64,000 nt of DNA from Bacteroidales bacterium (GCA_017442315.1 JAFRZX010000052.1:1-64000); one strand, 5' to 3'. Positions 35,361 to 45,161 are shown, counted from the first letter of the stretch. Translations and numbers: made by a program. The notes: a model not told the origin generated them from the sequence alone.

Positions 35361-35399
35361 CATTATTTTCACAAACAACTTCCAAATTCCTTATTTATC

Positions 35400-37973
35400 A
35401 TGAGAATCCTTCTCCTTCCGTTGGTCTTTTCCGTTTTCACCATGTTTTCCTGCACTTCAGACAAGATGTACGGGACACGTATAGATGCGTTGGATGATTC
35501 TGCATGGGAATGCTCGCAATGGATCTCTGTGGCTGACGCGCCGCTCGTCGAGGGCAAGGTCTATAACAGCAGGAACAATCGTGCGGCTGATGGCGCTGCG
35601 TGCTTTATGTTTGAATATGAACTTCCTGCAAAGATCCGTTCGGCCAAGTGGATGACAACAGGGCTTGGTGTATATGAGCTCTATGTCAACGGCAAGAGAG
35701 TGGGGGAAGAAATACTCAAACCAGGCTATACCCACTACGCCAAGACAAAGTATTCCTTTACATACGACATTACAGATGTCTTCAATTTGTCCAATGGCGA
35801 CAGGAACGTCCTCTTTGCACAAGTAACACCGGGCTGGTGGGCAGACAAGATCGTGACCCCACGCGAAAATGAAGGAATGCGTGGCAGGAAATGTGCTTTT
35901 CGAGGCGTGCTGGAGCTCACTTTTGAAGACGGAAGCCGACAGTTTTATGGCACCGACACATTGAACTGGAAGGCCGGAATCGACGGACCGGTCAAGCATG
36001 CCGCAATCTACGACGGAGAAGAATATGATGCGCGTGATCTGTCAGGATATATGTCACTGGAAAATCCGGGAGTACCTGAAGTCAATAATGAATTTTGCGG
36101 AGAAATCCTACCTTCGTCCGGTGCCGAAGTATTCCTGCTGAAGGACATGGCCTTGAAGCCAGTCGCATCATATGTCTGGAGCGGCGTCGAGGGTGCATCT
36201 GAGGATGAATACGGTAAAGTTGTGATCAGACGCACATATGCTCCTGGAGACAGAGTCACGTTGGACAGGGGCGATACTCTGGTTATAGATTTCGGGCAAA
36301 ATGCCGCTGCCGTACCTTCGTTCGTATTCAAGGCAGCAGAGGGGACTGTACTGACCTGTCTTCCGGCAGAGGTGCTGAATGACGGAAATGGAGCCAGGAG
36401 CCGCGGAATGGATGGTCCTCAGGGCAGCGTTCACAGAAAGAATCTCCGCGCCCATAAATCCGGAATGAGGGTGGACTACACATTCGGGCCACAGAAGGGC
36501 TTTGTGTCATATTGCCCTACCCGTACATTCTTCGGCTATCGTTATTTGTCCATAACGGTTACAGGCCGGACTATAATAAGGAGCATCGAATCGATTCCTG
36601 TATCTTCTCTGACCTCGGATCATCAGACCGGCTGGATGACCACAGGCAATGATGATGTGAACCGTCTCATTTCAAATACTCTCTGGTCCCAGCGCTCAAA
36701 CTACCTTTCAGTCCCTACCGACTGTCCTCAGCGGAATGAACGTCTCGGGTGGGCGGCAGACACTCAAGTCTTTGCGGAAACCGGATCTTTCTTTGCCAAC
36801 ACTGCTGCATTCCTGCGTAAATGGATGAGAGACATGCGTGATTGTCAGACTGCCAGCGGTGCATTCCCTGCATTTGCGCCAGAAGGACAATATGATAATG
36901 AAAGAATGCAGCTCGGCTGGGCTGATGCCGGAGTTATTGTGCCGTGGACAGTGTGGAAGCAGTTCGGAGACACATCCATCATATCCGAAAATTGGGATGC
37001 AATGGAACGCTTCATCACCCATGTCGCACAGACACGTTACCGATTTGAACTTCTTGTGGATGAGAACAATGGATTTCAGTATGCTGACTGGCTCAGCTAT
37101 GAGCCTCTGGAGTCGTGGAGCAAGGCCGCTTTCGTACCTGGCACAGAACCGTTCAGTCCGCTTCCTGAAGCTTTGGACTATTGGAATTTCCTCAGTGCCT
37201 GCTATTGGGCCATAGATGCCGGGATGATGCGTGACATGGCATCTGCAATCGGAAAGGACGCTTCTGTTTATGAACATATGCAGGAAGAAGCCAGGTCATA
37301 TATAAGGGATAGGTTCATGACTTCTGAGGGCATGTTCAAGACGGAACTGCTGAATACAATGCAGACACCGGCACTCTTTGCTTTGAAAGCCGGAGTCGTT
37401 GACGGTGATGCCGGATCAGCGATGATCACTCGCCTCAGGCAGAACTTTGCAGCTCATGGGAATTGTCTTCAGACAGGATTCCTTGGCACTTCCATACTTA
37501 TGCCAGTGCTTTCCGAAAACGGAATGAACGACATTGCATACGAACTTCTCTTCCAGCGCCGTAACCCAAGTTGGATGTATTCTATAGACAACGGAGCGAC
37601 AACCATCTGGGAGCGTTGGAATAGCTACACACTTGACTGCGGCATAGCAAAAGGCGGTATGACTAGCTTCAACCACTATGCATACGGCTGTGTCTGTGAA
37701 TGGCTCTGGGAGACCGTTGCCGGTATCTCCTGCGATGCCTCGGATCCCGGATTCAAGACAGTCATAATGAAACCGGTGCCAGACAAGAGGCTTGGCTGGG
37801 TCGATGCAAAATACCAAAGCTCTGCGGGTCTGATAAAGAGTTCCTGGAAATATCATGGCGACACCTGGATATGGCATATCTCCATCCCAGAAGGAGCATC
37901 TGCTCTTGTCACCCTTCCGGGAGAAACCGATGCCGTCCGGTATGAAACGGGTGATTACGAATTCCGAAAGTAA
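35400..37973 (+). CDS. GH78 alpha-L-rhamnosidase, lipoprotein
   Basis: An 857-residue glycoside hydrolase. A lipoprotein signal (MRILLLPLVFSVFTMFSC, lipobox Cys18) implies membrane anchoring. Bacterial rhamnosidase N-terminal domains follow (YVNGKRVGEEILKPGYTHY), then a six-hairpin catalytic domain with DCPQRNERLGW, which holds the general-acid region, and GATTIWERW, which supplies the second catalytic Glu. The C-terminal beta domain is intact. It should release terminal rhamnose from plant or bacterial glycans. No SusC/SusD pair is nearby. The gene is flanked by perfect 102-bp repeats of the umuD 5' region and so looks like an insertion; transcription could come from the duplicated umuD promoter. 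Confidence 0.9.
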   Translation: MRILLLPLVFSVFTMFSCTSDKMYGTRIDALDDSAWECSQWISVADAPLVEGKVYNSRNNRAADGAACFMFEYELPAKIRSAKWMTTGLGVYELYVNGKRVGEEILKPGYTHYAKTKYSFTYDITDVFNLSNGDRNVLFAQVTPGWWADKIVTPRENEGMRGRKCAFRGVLELTFEDGSRQFYGTDTLNWKAGIDGPVKHAAIYDGEEYDARDLSGYMSLENPGVPEVNNEFCGEILPSSGAEVFLLKDMALKPVASYVWSGVEGASEDEYGKVVIRRTYAPGDRVTLDRGDTLVIDFGQNAAAVPSFVFKAAEGTVLTCLPAEVLNDGNGARSRGMDGPQGSVHRKNLRAHKSGMRVDYTFGPQKGFVSYCPTRTFFGYRYLSITVTGRTIIRSIESIPVSSLTSDHQTGWMTTGNDDVNRLISNTLWSQRSNYLSVPTDCPQRNERLGWAADTQVFAETGSFFANTAAFLRKWMRDMRDCQTASGAFPAFAPEGQYDNERMQLGWADAGVIVPWTVWKQFGDTSIISENWDAMERFITHVAQTRYRFELLVDENNGFQYADWLSYEPLESWSKAAFVPGTEPFSPLPEALDYWNFLSACYWAIDAGMMRDMASAIGKDASVYEHMQEEARSYIRDRFMTSEGMFKTELLNTMQTPALFALKAGVVDGDAGSAMITRLRQNFAAHGNCLQTGFLGTSILMPVLSENGMNDIAYELLFQRRNPSWMYSIDNGATTIWERWNSYTLDCGIAKGGMTSFNHYAYGCVCEWLWETVAGISCDASDPGFKTVIMKPVPDKRLGWVDAKYQSSAGLIKSSWKYHGDTWIWHISIPEGASALVTLPGETDAVRYETGDYEFRK

Positions 37974-38023
37974 GCATGATGACGTTTGGGCAAGTCCTGT
38001 TCGTTTTCCGGATATCAGCAAAA

Positions 38024-38125
38024 TGCGGATAATAATATATCCGGGATATTCCGTATCTTTGTCATGATATGAATGAATTCCTACCACACAGTATAGACGA
38101 AGAAACTGATTTCGAGAGCAGACTT
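38024..38125. repeat. 102-bp direct repeat, copy 2 (intact umuD start)
   Basis: The second copy of the repeat. It supplies the palindrome (38037-38049), the -7 element TATCTTTG (38054-38061) and the start of the complete umuD gene. The predicted transcript start lies only a few bases before the ATG at 38069. Confidence 0.95.
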
Positions 38126-38497
38126 CTCGGAGACGTAAAGGCAGGTTTCCCCTCTCCTGCCGAGGACATCCATGAGAAACTTGACCTTATCCGGCTGCTG
38201 GTGAGACATCGGGCATCCACATTCTTTTTCAGGGTGGACGGAGTATCGATGGTAGATGCAGGAATGGACGAGGGGGACATCATCATAGTAGACCGTTCAC
38301 TAAACCCACACAACAACTGCAAGGCTGTATGCTGTATCGATGGAGAATACACGGTAAAAAGGGTAGAGATCGGCGAAAACCGCATCCGTCTGATGCCTGC
38401 CAACGGACACAACTCCACATATAAGCCGATAGAGGTCACTTCTGAAAACGACTTCATCATATGGGGAATAGTGACCTGGGTCATAAAGAAGATTTAG
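38069..38497 (+). CDS. umuD: UmuD-like S24 peptidase, translesion polymerase subunit
   Basis: A 142-residue LexA-like self-cleaving protein without a DNA-binding domain. The cleavage site is Ala25-Gly26 in VKAGFPSP, the nucleophile is Ser60 in GVSMVDAGM and the general base Lys97 in YTVKRVE. After RecA-stimulated cleavage it would join UmuC to form an error-prone polymerase. It is separated from umuC by 3 bp. Its promoter and first 19 codons are duplicated 2.8 kb upstream. Confidence 0.93.
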   Translation: MNEFLPHSIDEETDFESRLLGDVKAGFPSPAEDIHEKLDLIRLLVRHRASTFFFRVDGVSMVDAGMDEGDIIIVDRSLNPHNNCKAVCCIDGEYTVKRVEIGENRIRLMPANGHNSTYKPIEVTSENDFIIWGIVTWVIKKI

Positions 38498-38500
38498 CCA

Positions 38501-39766
38501 ATGTTCGCTCTTGCCGACTGCAACAATTTCTTTGCATCCTGTGAAAGGGTCTTCAGACCCGACCTACAGGATAAACCGGTCATTGTATTATCAAGCAACG
38601 ACGGATGCGTCATCGCACGCAGCAATGAAGCCAAGGCATTGGGCATAAAGATGGGAGTTCCTTTCTTCAAGATCAGAAAGATGGTAGAACAGCATGATGT
38701 TGCCGTTTTTTCTGGTAACATGGCACTATACGGAGACATGTCACAAAGAGTCAGATGGGTTCTCGAAGAATTTGCGCCAGCTGTGGAAGCATATTCAATC
38801 GACGAAGCATTTCTGAACCTGCAAGGTTTCAGTAACATCGACTTCAATGCCTATGCAAAGGAAATCTCTGCACGATGCTGGAAGATGACATCCATACCGG
38901 TATCCGTCGGAATAGCCCCCACAAAGACACTTGCAAAGATTGCATCCAGACTTTGCAAGCAGTATCCAAAACTCCAGGGAGGATGCTATATGCATAAACC
39001 TGAGGATATTGAGAAAGTCCTGAAAAAAATCCCACTGGAAGACATATGGGGAATCGGGAGGAAGTCTGCCGGTAAACTTCATGCTAAAGGTATCAGGACT
39101 GCGCATGAATTTACACTGCTGCCGGAAGCAACAGTACAGAAGATCATGGGCATTACAGGAGTGAGGACATGGAAAGAACTGCATGGGACTCCATGCATAG
39201 AATTTGAAGATGGCTACAACGCAAGACAATCCATATGCGTATCACGCAGCTTCTCAAGCGAAATATACGACCTTAATGAACTGGAGGAGCAGATTGCAAA
39301 CTTTGCCTCGACTGTAGCTGCAAAACTCCGCAGACAGCATTCGGTCACAAACCAGATAGTAGTATTCGCCTATACCAACAGGTTCAAGGAAAATCTGCCT
39401 CAGACCCACACCAATGCCCTCGTATCATTTGAGACGCCGAGTGCAGAACAGAGGACATTAATAGCAAGTGCAGTAAAAGCTGCACATGAAATGTTCAGAA
39501 ACGGATATGGCTATAAAAAGGCAGGAGTGATAGCCACCGGAATCATGGATCAGTCAGACATGGTACATTCCATTTTTGAAGACAGCGACAAGTCAGAAAA
39601 GGAGCATAGGATAACCTCAGCCCTGGATACCATCAAGAGGATATATGGAGACGGAGCAGTAAGGCTGGCAGTCCAGGGTAGCGGACGTATCAGGAACACC
39701 AGCGACAGACAGTCTCCACATTACACTACACTATGGAGCGATATTCCCAAAGTTTCGGTGAAGTGA
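38501..39766 (+). CDS. umuC: UmuC-like Y-family DNA polymerase
   Basis: A 421-residue Y-family polymerase. The N-terminal ADCNNFFASCERVF provides the first metal-binding Asp, and EAYSIDEAFL near residue 100 the SIDE acidic pair. The thumb has IWGIGRKSAGKLHAKGI (helix-hairpin-helix), and the little-finger and UmuC-specific C-terminal parts are present. Full length for the family. It is followed by a bidirectional terminator. Confidence 0.93.
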   Translation: MFALADCNNFFASCERVFRPDLQDKPVIVLSSNDGCVIARSNEAKALGIKMGVPFFKIRKMVEQHDVAVFSGNMALYGDMSQRVRWVLEEFAPAVEAYSIDEAFLNLQGFSNIDFNAYAKEISARCWKMTSIPVSVGIAPTKTLAKIASRLCKQYPKLQGGCYMHKPEDIEKVLKKIPLEDIWGIGRKSAGKLHAKGIRTAHEFTLLPEATVQKIMGITGVRTWKELHGTPCIEFEDGYNARQSICVSRSFSSEIYDLNELEEQIANFASTVAAKLRRQHSVTNQIVVFAYTNRFKENLPQTHTNALVSFETPSAEQRTLIASAVKAAHEMFRNGYGYKKAGVIATGIMDQSDMVHSIFEDSDKSEKEHRITSALDTIKRIYGDGAVRLAVQGSGRIRNTSDRQSPHYTTLWSDIPKVSVK

Positions 39767-39793
39767 CCATATGAGTAAAAAGATTTATTTTCA

Positions 39794-39833
39794 GTAAATG
39801 CCGACCTCATGGATTCATGAGATCGGCATTTAC
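39794..39833. terminator. Bidirectional terminator between umuC and the Rnf operon
   Basis: GTAAATGCCGA and TCGGCATTTAC arms, extended inward by CTCAT and ATGAG with one unpaired position on each side. It overlaps the last codons of the small minus-strand gene at 39807. Confidence 0.7.
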
Positions 39834-40010
39834 AAAATCATTTATCTCCTGTATCAATTCCACTGATGCCAGGGATTTCCGTTTTATTTCTTCTGTTGCA
39901 CCCGGAGCTGCGGCAGCCATTCTGAAAATATTTATAGCCTCTCCAAAACGACCTTCACGCCTTAACTGCTCCGCTTCATCCAGCAACCTTGCAGCTTCTG
40001 ACATAGGCAC
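39807..40010 (-). CDS. Small TPR-like hypothetical protein
   Basis: A 67-residue acidic helical protein (EAARLLDEAEQLRREGRFGEAINIFRMA looks like a single TPR-type helix pair; shown as two parts EAARLLDEAEQLRREGR and FGEAINIFRMA). It starts 5 bp after the rnfA stop, so it is translated from the Rnf transcript. The function is unknown, and it may be a small Rnf-associated factor. The terminator hairpin runs through its end. Confidence 0.6.
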   Translation of the reverse strand: MPMSEAARLLDEAEQLRREGRFGEAINIFRMAAAAPGATEEIKRKSLASVELIQEINDFVNADLMNP

Positions 40011-40015
40011 TCATT

Positions 40016-40588
40016 CTAAACCAATCCTGAGAATCCCATGAAGGCCATCGCAAGAAGACTGGCTGTAACCAATGCGATAGGAATACCTCTGAAAGCCTTT
40101 GGTACATTATTGAGCGCAAGCTGCTCACGAAGTCCTGCAAAAAGCACCATTGCAAGTCCGAATCCAAGAGATGTCGAAAAAGCATACCAGGTAGCCTCGC
40201 CAAGGTTGAAATCCTTTGTAACCACAGTAAGAGCCACACCGAGGACAGCACAGTTAGTGGTGATCAGAGGGAGGAAGATACCAAGAGCCGAGTATAGGGC
40301 AGGGCTTATCTTCTTGAGGACTATCTCCACCATCTGCACAAGGGCAGCAATTACCAGGATGAAGGATATGGTCTGCAGGAACTCAAGTCCGAAAGCTGCG
40401 AGAAGCATATTCAGAAGATAAGTCACTACGGTAGCAAGAGTGATGACGAAACACACTGCCATAGACATTCCGGCAGCAGTACTCAGTTTATTGGATACAC
40501 CCAGGAACGGGCATATTCCAAGGAACTGCGACAACAGGATATTGTTTACGAATATCGCTGATATGAAAATGATTGCAAATTCTGCCAT
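40016..40588 (-). CDS. rnfA: Rnf complex membrane subunit A
   Basis: A 190-residue protein with six transmembrane segments. It is the partner of RnfE with opposite topology and part of the ferredoxin:NAD oxidoreductase that pumps Na or H ions. Family motifs are FVNNILLSQFLGICPFLGVS near the N-terminus and LPLITTNCAVLGVAL in the middle, where the Cys contributes to an Fe-S site. It is the last subunit gene, 26 bp after rnfE. Confidence 0.93.
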   Translation of the reverse strand: MAEFAIIFISAIFVNNILLSQFLGICPFLGVSNKLSTAAGMSMAVCFVITLATVVTYLLNMLLAAFGLEFLQTISFILVIAALVQMVEIVLKKISPALYSALGIFLPLITTNCAVLGVALTVVTKDFNLGEATWYAFSTSLGFGLAMVLFAGLREQLALNNVPKAFRGIPIALVTASLLAMAFMGFSGLV

Positions 40589-40614
40589 AACGATTTTCTA
40601 TTATCTGTTACACA

Positions 40615-41220
40615 TTACTCTGCCTTCCTTGAAGTCAGTTTTCTGAATATCACAATAAGATATGCAAGGGCAAGGAAAGCACCTGGTGCAAGAACGAAGG
40701 CAAGGATTCCGTCTCCTTCTATGAACTTGAATCCGAATGCAGAGCCACTGCCAAGGATTTCACGTACAAGTCCCAATACAGTCAGAGACAGTGTAAAGCC
40801 GAGTCCTATACCCAGGCCGTCGCATGCCGAATCCACCACGCTGTTCTTGTTGGCAAAAGCCTCCGCACGTCCGAGAACGATACAGTTCACAACAATAAGC
40901 GGGATGAAAAGACCCAGAGTCTCATAGATATCAGGGACATAAGCCTGCATCACGAACTGCAGCAAGGTTACGAATGTCGCAATCACTACTATATACGATG
41001 GAATACGCACCTTATCCGGTATATACGGAGCTATGAGAGATATGGCCATATTAGAAAGCACAAGAACAAACAGAGTGGCAAGACCCATGCTCATTCCATT
41101 GATGGCCGAGGTTGTAGTGGCCAATGTAGGACACATACCCAGAAGGAGGACGAATGTAGGGTTCTCCTTTATCAGACCTTTAGTTATAAGTTGAAATTTT
41201 CCCATTGTATGTTCCTCCAT
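40615..41220 (-). CDS. rnfE: Rnf complex membrane subunit E
   Basis: A 201-residue six-TM protein homologous to RnfA: ENPTFVLLLGMCPTLATT near the start and IPLIVVNCIVLGRAEAFA in the middle. The C-terminal half has FALVLAPGAFLAL-type hydrophobic ends. Its stop and start positions abut rnfG within one base, so the two genes are tightly coupled. Confidence 0.92.
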   Translation of the reverse strand: MEEHTMGKFQLITKGLIKENPTFVLLLGMCPTLATTTSAINGMSMGLATLFVLVLSNMAISLIAPYIPDKVRIPSYIVVIATFVTLLQFVMQAYVPDIYETLGLFIPLIVVNCIVLGRAEAFANKNSVVDSACDGLGIGLGFTLSLTVLGLVREILGSGSAFGFKFIEGDGILAFVLAPGAFLALAYLIVIFRKLTSRKAE

Positions 41221-41870
41221 CAGTTATTGGATTTCTCGACTTCATCCGAAACATATGATGCATCCTGAGCAGCAGTAGCTCCTGTAGCAGCATCAAGCGG
41301 CATAGGTGTTCCAGCTATCGTGGCAAAGACATTCACAGCTACTGCAAGGCCATTGGCATATGCTCTGGAAGTGATAGTAGATGCTGTAATCGCATCCACA
41401 TCTCCACCATCCTTCCTGACAGCCAGTTTCTTCGCAGAAGGATCAAATCCCTTGAACTGATCAGAGAACGAAGCTTCGGTACATTTTGCTCCAAGACCAG
41501 GTGTTTCAGCCTGTGAAAGTACCTTGGTATTCCAGATCACACCAGAAGCATCAAAGCCGACCTTTATAGATATCGGACCTCCGAAACCGAGAGGTGAGAC
41601 ATTTATGGCGCAACCTACAGTATTTCCCTGCTCGTCATAGGCAAGGTTGTACGTGTATGTCTGACCATTCATCTCTACGGTTCTCTCTTCCTCGACTGTA
41701 ACAGCTGTATCCGGAAGCACTTCCTTGATGGCAGCTTCATTCTTTGCAGCTGAAGCCGCTGCAATCGGCTCGGCTGTAAGGGCATACACTCCCGCAAGAA
41801 GAGCCGAGCACACAAGACATATCGCCAACAGGCAGATTGTCATATTCTTGAATGTTGATTGAACAGCCAT
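41220..41870 (-). CDS. rnfG: Rnf complex FMN-binding subunit G
   Basis: A 216-residue protein with one N-terminal membrane anchor (ICLLAICLVCSALLAGVYAL) and an extracytoplasmic FMN-binding domain. PLGFGGPISIKVGFD and ETPGLGAKC are family hallmarks. The covalent FMN site is the Thr in DAITASTITS near residue 170. It contributes to the electron path from ferredoxin to NAD. Confidence 0.92.
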   Translation of the reverse strand: MAVQSTFKNMTICLLAICLVCSALLAGVYALTAEPIAAASAAKNEAAIKEVLPDTAVTVEEERTVEMNGQTYTYNLAYDEQGNTVGCAINVSPLGFGGPISIKVGFDASGVIWNTKVLSQAETPGLGAKCTEASFSDQFKGFDPSAKKLAVRKDGGDVDAITASTITSRAYANGLAVAVNVFATIAGTPMPLDAATGATAAQDASYVSDEVEKSNN

Positions 41871-41873
41871 ATC

Positions 41874-42839
41874 CTACCTCCCGTATTTTTTGGTGTGACA
41901 CCATTTGTTGATAAGCGGAACCACTGAATTCATGATCAGGATGGCAAATGACACTCCTTCCGGATAAGCTCCGAAATAACGGATAAGCATCGTTATCACA
42001 CCGATGCCGACTCCGAAGATGACACCACCCCAGTTGCTCATAGGAGAAGTGACATAGTCGGTAGCCATGAATATCGAACCCAGAAGAAGACCACCGGTAA
42101 GAAGATTGAATGCAGGATCTGTATAGACTTCAGGATCTATGAGCCAGAATATCCCTGAGAACACAGCCACAGTCACCCAGATTGAGACAGTTATATAAGG
42201 TCTGATGACCTTCCTGACAAGCAGATATGCAAATCCTATCAGAAGCGCAACCGCTGAAAGTTCACCGGCAGATCCACCGATATTGCAGAAGAGCATATCC
42301 ATATAATCAAGTCCTTCGACAGCTGCGACTCCGCCTTCCTTGGCGATTCCCAAAGGTGTTGCACCTGTGAACCCGTCTGCAAGTGCGCTTCCTACAAAGC
42401 CTGAAGGCTTAGTCCAATCAGTCATATATGTAGGGAACGATATAAGAAGGAACACACGTCCTGCGATGGCAGGATTGAAAAGGTTCTGTCCAATTCCGCC
42501 GAATGTCATCTTAGCGACACCGATTGCCACTACAGCACCGATGAACACAACCCACCATGGCGTAGATGCCGGAAGGTTAAGAGCAAGGAGCACACCAGTG
42601 ATGACTGCAGACCAATCTCCTATGGTGCATGTTCCCTTAAGCAGATATTTTGTGATAAGGAACTCCAGCAGTACGCATGAAGCCACACTCACTCCAAGCA
42701 CGAGAAGTTCAGACCATCCATAGAAGAGGACTGAAACGACCACTGCCGGCAGCAGAGCGATCACTACGTCACGCATCAATGACTTTGTAGAAGTCTTTGC
42801 GTGAAGATGCGGTGACGGTGAAACCAATAGTTTATCCAT
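41874..42839 (-). CDS. rnfD: Rnf complex membrane subunit D
   Basis: A 321-residue multi-TM subunit carrying covalent FMN. It starts with SPSPHLHAKTSTKSLMRDV, typical of the family. FGGIGQNLFNPAIAGRVFL is the conserved loop, and GFTGATPLG contains the flavinylated Thr. The C-terminal MATDYVTSPMSNWG is also conserved. It lies 3 bp upstream of rnfG and 26 bp after rnfC. Confidence 0.93.
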   Translation of the reverse strand: MDKLLVSPSPHLHAKTSTKSLMRDVVIALLPAVVVSVLFYGWSELLVLGVSVASCVLLEFLITKYLLKGTCTIGDWSAVITGVLLALNLPASTPWWVVFIGAVVAIGVAKMTFGGIGQNLFNPAIAGRVFLLISFPTYMTDWTKPSGFVGSALADGFTGATPLGIAKEGGVAAVEGLDYMDMLFCNIGGSAGELSAVALLIGFAYLLVRKVIRPYITVSIWVTVAVFSGIFWLIDPEVYTDPAFNLLTGGLLLGSIFMATDYVTSPMSNWGGVIFGVGIGVITMLIRYFGAYPEGVSFAILIMNSVVPLINKWCHTKKYGR

Positions 42840-42865
42840 TTTATGTTTTAATTTATTATCCGTTT

Positions 42866-44227
42866 TTACTTTTGTACCCTTCCTCTTATGATCCTGATGA
42901 CATCTCCCTTGGCGATACGTATGATATCCAGAAGAGGGATATATGCAGGACAGCTATAAAGACAGCAACCGCATTCGATACAATCCTGAACAGCATTTTC
43001 CTCCAGTTCGTCCATCATGCCGTTACGCGCATATTTCTGAAGCAGGAAAGGCTCAAGACCCATAGGACAGGCCTCGGCACACTTTCCGCAACGGATGCAC
43101 GCAGATTCTGTTCCTCGCATGGTCTGCGCGGCAGTCAGATACAACAGCGATGAAGATCCCTTCACTGTGGAAGCATCAAGTTCCGCTATAGCCTTACCCA
43201 TCATTGGACCACCGCTTATTATCTTTGCAGCATCTTCCGGTATCCCTCCTGCATATTCAGCAATGTAGGACAACGGCATACCGATACGGAATTTATAGTT
43301 ATGCTGCCTGTCCATAGGAAGACAGTCGCCTGTAACCGTCAGCACATTGGAAATCAACGGCATGTTCTTCTGAACCGCTTCATAGACTGCCAGAGATGTA
43401 GCCACATTCTGAACTACGGCTCCCACATCTATAGGAAGACCCATAGATTTCACCTGACGCTTCATGACTGCGTCGATAAGCTGCTTTTCACCACCTTGCG
43501 GATATTTCTTCTTCAAAGGCATGACTGAAATTCCGTCATAACCTCTTGCCGTCTTCTGAAGCTCTGCAACCGCATCGCTCATCACCCTGATCGCTTCAGG
43601 CTTGTTCTCCTCAATACCGATTACTGCAGGACATCCTCCGAGAACCTGTTTCATGATGGCAGCACCTATCACGATCTCTTTGCTCCTTTCAAGCATGATG
43701 CGATAATCAGAAGTCAGATACGGCTCACACTCAGCACCATTGAGAATAAGGCAGTCCGCCTTCTTCCCCGGAGGCGGTGAAAGTTTCACATGGGCAGGGA
43801 ACGTAGCTCCACCCAGACCTACCACACCATTGAGCTTTATCTTTTCAAGAATAGCCTTGTTGTCTTCAGGAATTTCCGTAATCAATGTGTCCGAACAATC
43901 AATGCCCTCTGCCCAATCATCTCCTTCCGTTTCAATTTCGACATGAGTCACGAAGTTTCCGGCAAGATCCTTACGAGGTCCGACAGACTTCACCGTACCG
44001 GACACAGAAGAATGCACATAAGCGGAAATGAATCCTGCCGGCTCTGCTATGACCTGACCAACCTTGACAGAATCACCTGCCTTGACTATCGGAGTTGCAG
44101 GAGCGCCCAGATGCTGGGCCATGGATATATATACCTTTGCAGGAACAGGAAGAATCTCTATATTGCAATCCTTTGAAATCTTTTTATCACTTGGATGTAT
44201 GCCTCCTATTGAAAATGTCTTCATCAT
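42866..44227 (-). CDS. rnfC: Rnf complex NADH-binding subunit C
   Basis: A 453-residue peripheral subunit with an N-terminal beta-sandwich domain, an NADH/FMN-binding region containing GLGGATFPAHVKL and LILNGAECEPYLTSDYR, an SLBB domain and two 4Fe-4S motifs near the end (CIRCGKCAEACPMGL and CIECGCCLYSCPAYIPL). It would be the NAD-reducing entry or exit point of the complex. It starts 4 bp after the rnfB stop. Confidence 0.94.
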   Translation of the reverse strand: MMKTFSIGGIHPSDKKISKDCNIEILPVPAKVYISMAQHLGAPATPIVKAGDSVKVGQVIAEPAGFISAYVHSSVSGTVKSVGPRKDLAGNFVTHVEIETEGDDWAEGIDCSDTLITEIPEDNKAILEKIKLNGVVGLGGATFPAHVKLSPPPGKKADCLILNGAECEPYLTSDYRIMLERSKEIVIGAAIMKQVLGGCPAVIGIEENKPEAIRVMSDAVAELQKTARGYDGISVMPLKKKYPQGGEKQLIDAVMKRQVKSMGLPIDVGAVVQNVATSLAVYEAVQKNMPLISNVLTVTGDCLPMDRQHNYKFRIGMPLSYIAEYAGGIPEDAAKIISGGPMMGKAIAELDASTVKGSSSLLYLTAAQTMRGTESACIRCGKCAEACPMGLEPFLLQKYARNGMMDELEENAVQDCIECGCCLYSCPAYIPLLDIIRIAKGDVIRIIRGRVQK

Positions 44228-44231
44228 AGTC

Positions 44232-45161
44232 CTATTCCTCCTTCTTTACAGGTTCGTTAGACTTCTCGACTTTGTTCATGACAGACTTTGCTTCAGCAAC
44301 AGCCACCGGCTTAGCAGCTACTGGAGCAGCCGGCTTGTTGACAACAGGGAAATTTACAGCATGAATAGCCCCTGTAGGACATTCTGCCACACATTTCTTG
44401 CAAAGCTTACACTTGGTGAAATCGATGTATGCGATATTGTTCTCCACAGTTATGGCATCAAAAGCACAGACCTTGGCACATTTACCACAACCTATGCAGG
44501 CAGCCTTACAAGCCTTACGCGCCACTGCACCCTTGTCTCTATTGACACACGATACATACACACGCATATTTCGACGCCCCTTGTTGCGAAGTTCGATGAT
44601 ATTCTTTGGACAAGCTTTGACGCATGCACCGCAAGCCGTACATTTTTCCTCATCCACTACAGGAAGTCCAGTTTCCGGATCCATTTCAATAGCCCCGAAC
44701 TGGCAGGCAGCAACGCAATCGCCGCATCCTAGACATCCGAAAGAACAGCCAGTGTCACCGCTATAGAGAGCAGCCTTCACACGGCACGACTGATAACCGC
44801 CATACTCATTGGTCTTTGGACGGTTTTCACAGGTTCCGTTGCATCGCACCACGGCAACCATAGGTTCCTTTGCTGCAACCGTACGTCCCAATACAGCCGC
44901 AACCTGCTGCATAACATCGTTTCCTCCGACAGGACAGAAGCATTTGTCCATATCTTCCGATTCGACGCAGAACTGTGCAAACGCACGACATCCTGCCTGA
45001 CCGCAGCCTCCACAGTTTGCACCAGGCAAAACCTTTTCCACATCGTCGATTCTCGGATCTTCCTCAACCTTGAACTTTTCAGCCACAAGATAAAGAACGA
45101 CTGCGAGAACCATTCCGAGAATGGTCAGGATTGCAATAGTCCAGATAATTGTTTGTGTCAT
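44232..45161 (-). CDS. rnfB: Rnf complex ferredoxin-type subunit B
   Basis: A 309-residue protein with one N-terminal membrane helix and many Cys clusters: GANCGGCGQAGCRAFA near residue 50, CLGCGDCVAACQFGA, CTACGACVKACPKNI, CIGCGKCAKVCAFDA and CKLCKKCVAECPTGA. It accepts electrons from ferredoxin. The C-terminus is an Ala/Val/Lys-rich tail. It is the first Rnf subunit gene, 19 bp after rseC. Confidence 0.94.
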   Translation of the reverse strand: MTQTIIWTIAILTILGMVLAVVLYLVAEKFKVEEDPRIDDVEKVLPGANCGGCGQAGCRAFAQFCVESEDMDKCFCPVGGNDVMQQVAAVLGRTVAAKEPMVAVVRCNGTCENRPKTNEYGGYQSCRVKAALYSGDTGCSFGCLGCGDCVAACQFGAIEMDPETGLPVVDEEKCTACGACVKACPKNIIELRNKGRRNMRVYVSCVNRDKGAVARKACKAACIGCGKCAKVCAFDAITVENNIAYIDFTKCKLCKKCVAECPTGAIHAVNFPVVNKPAAPVAAKPVAVAEAKSVMNKVEKSNEPVKKEE

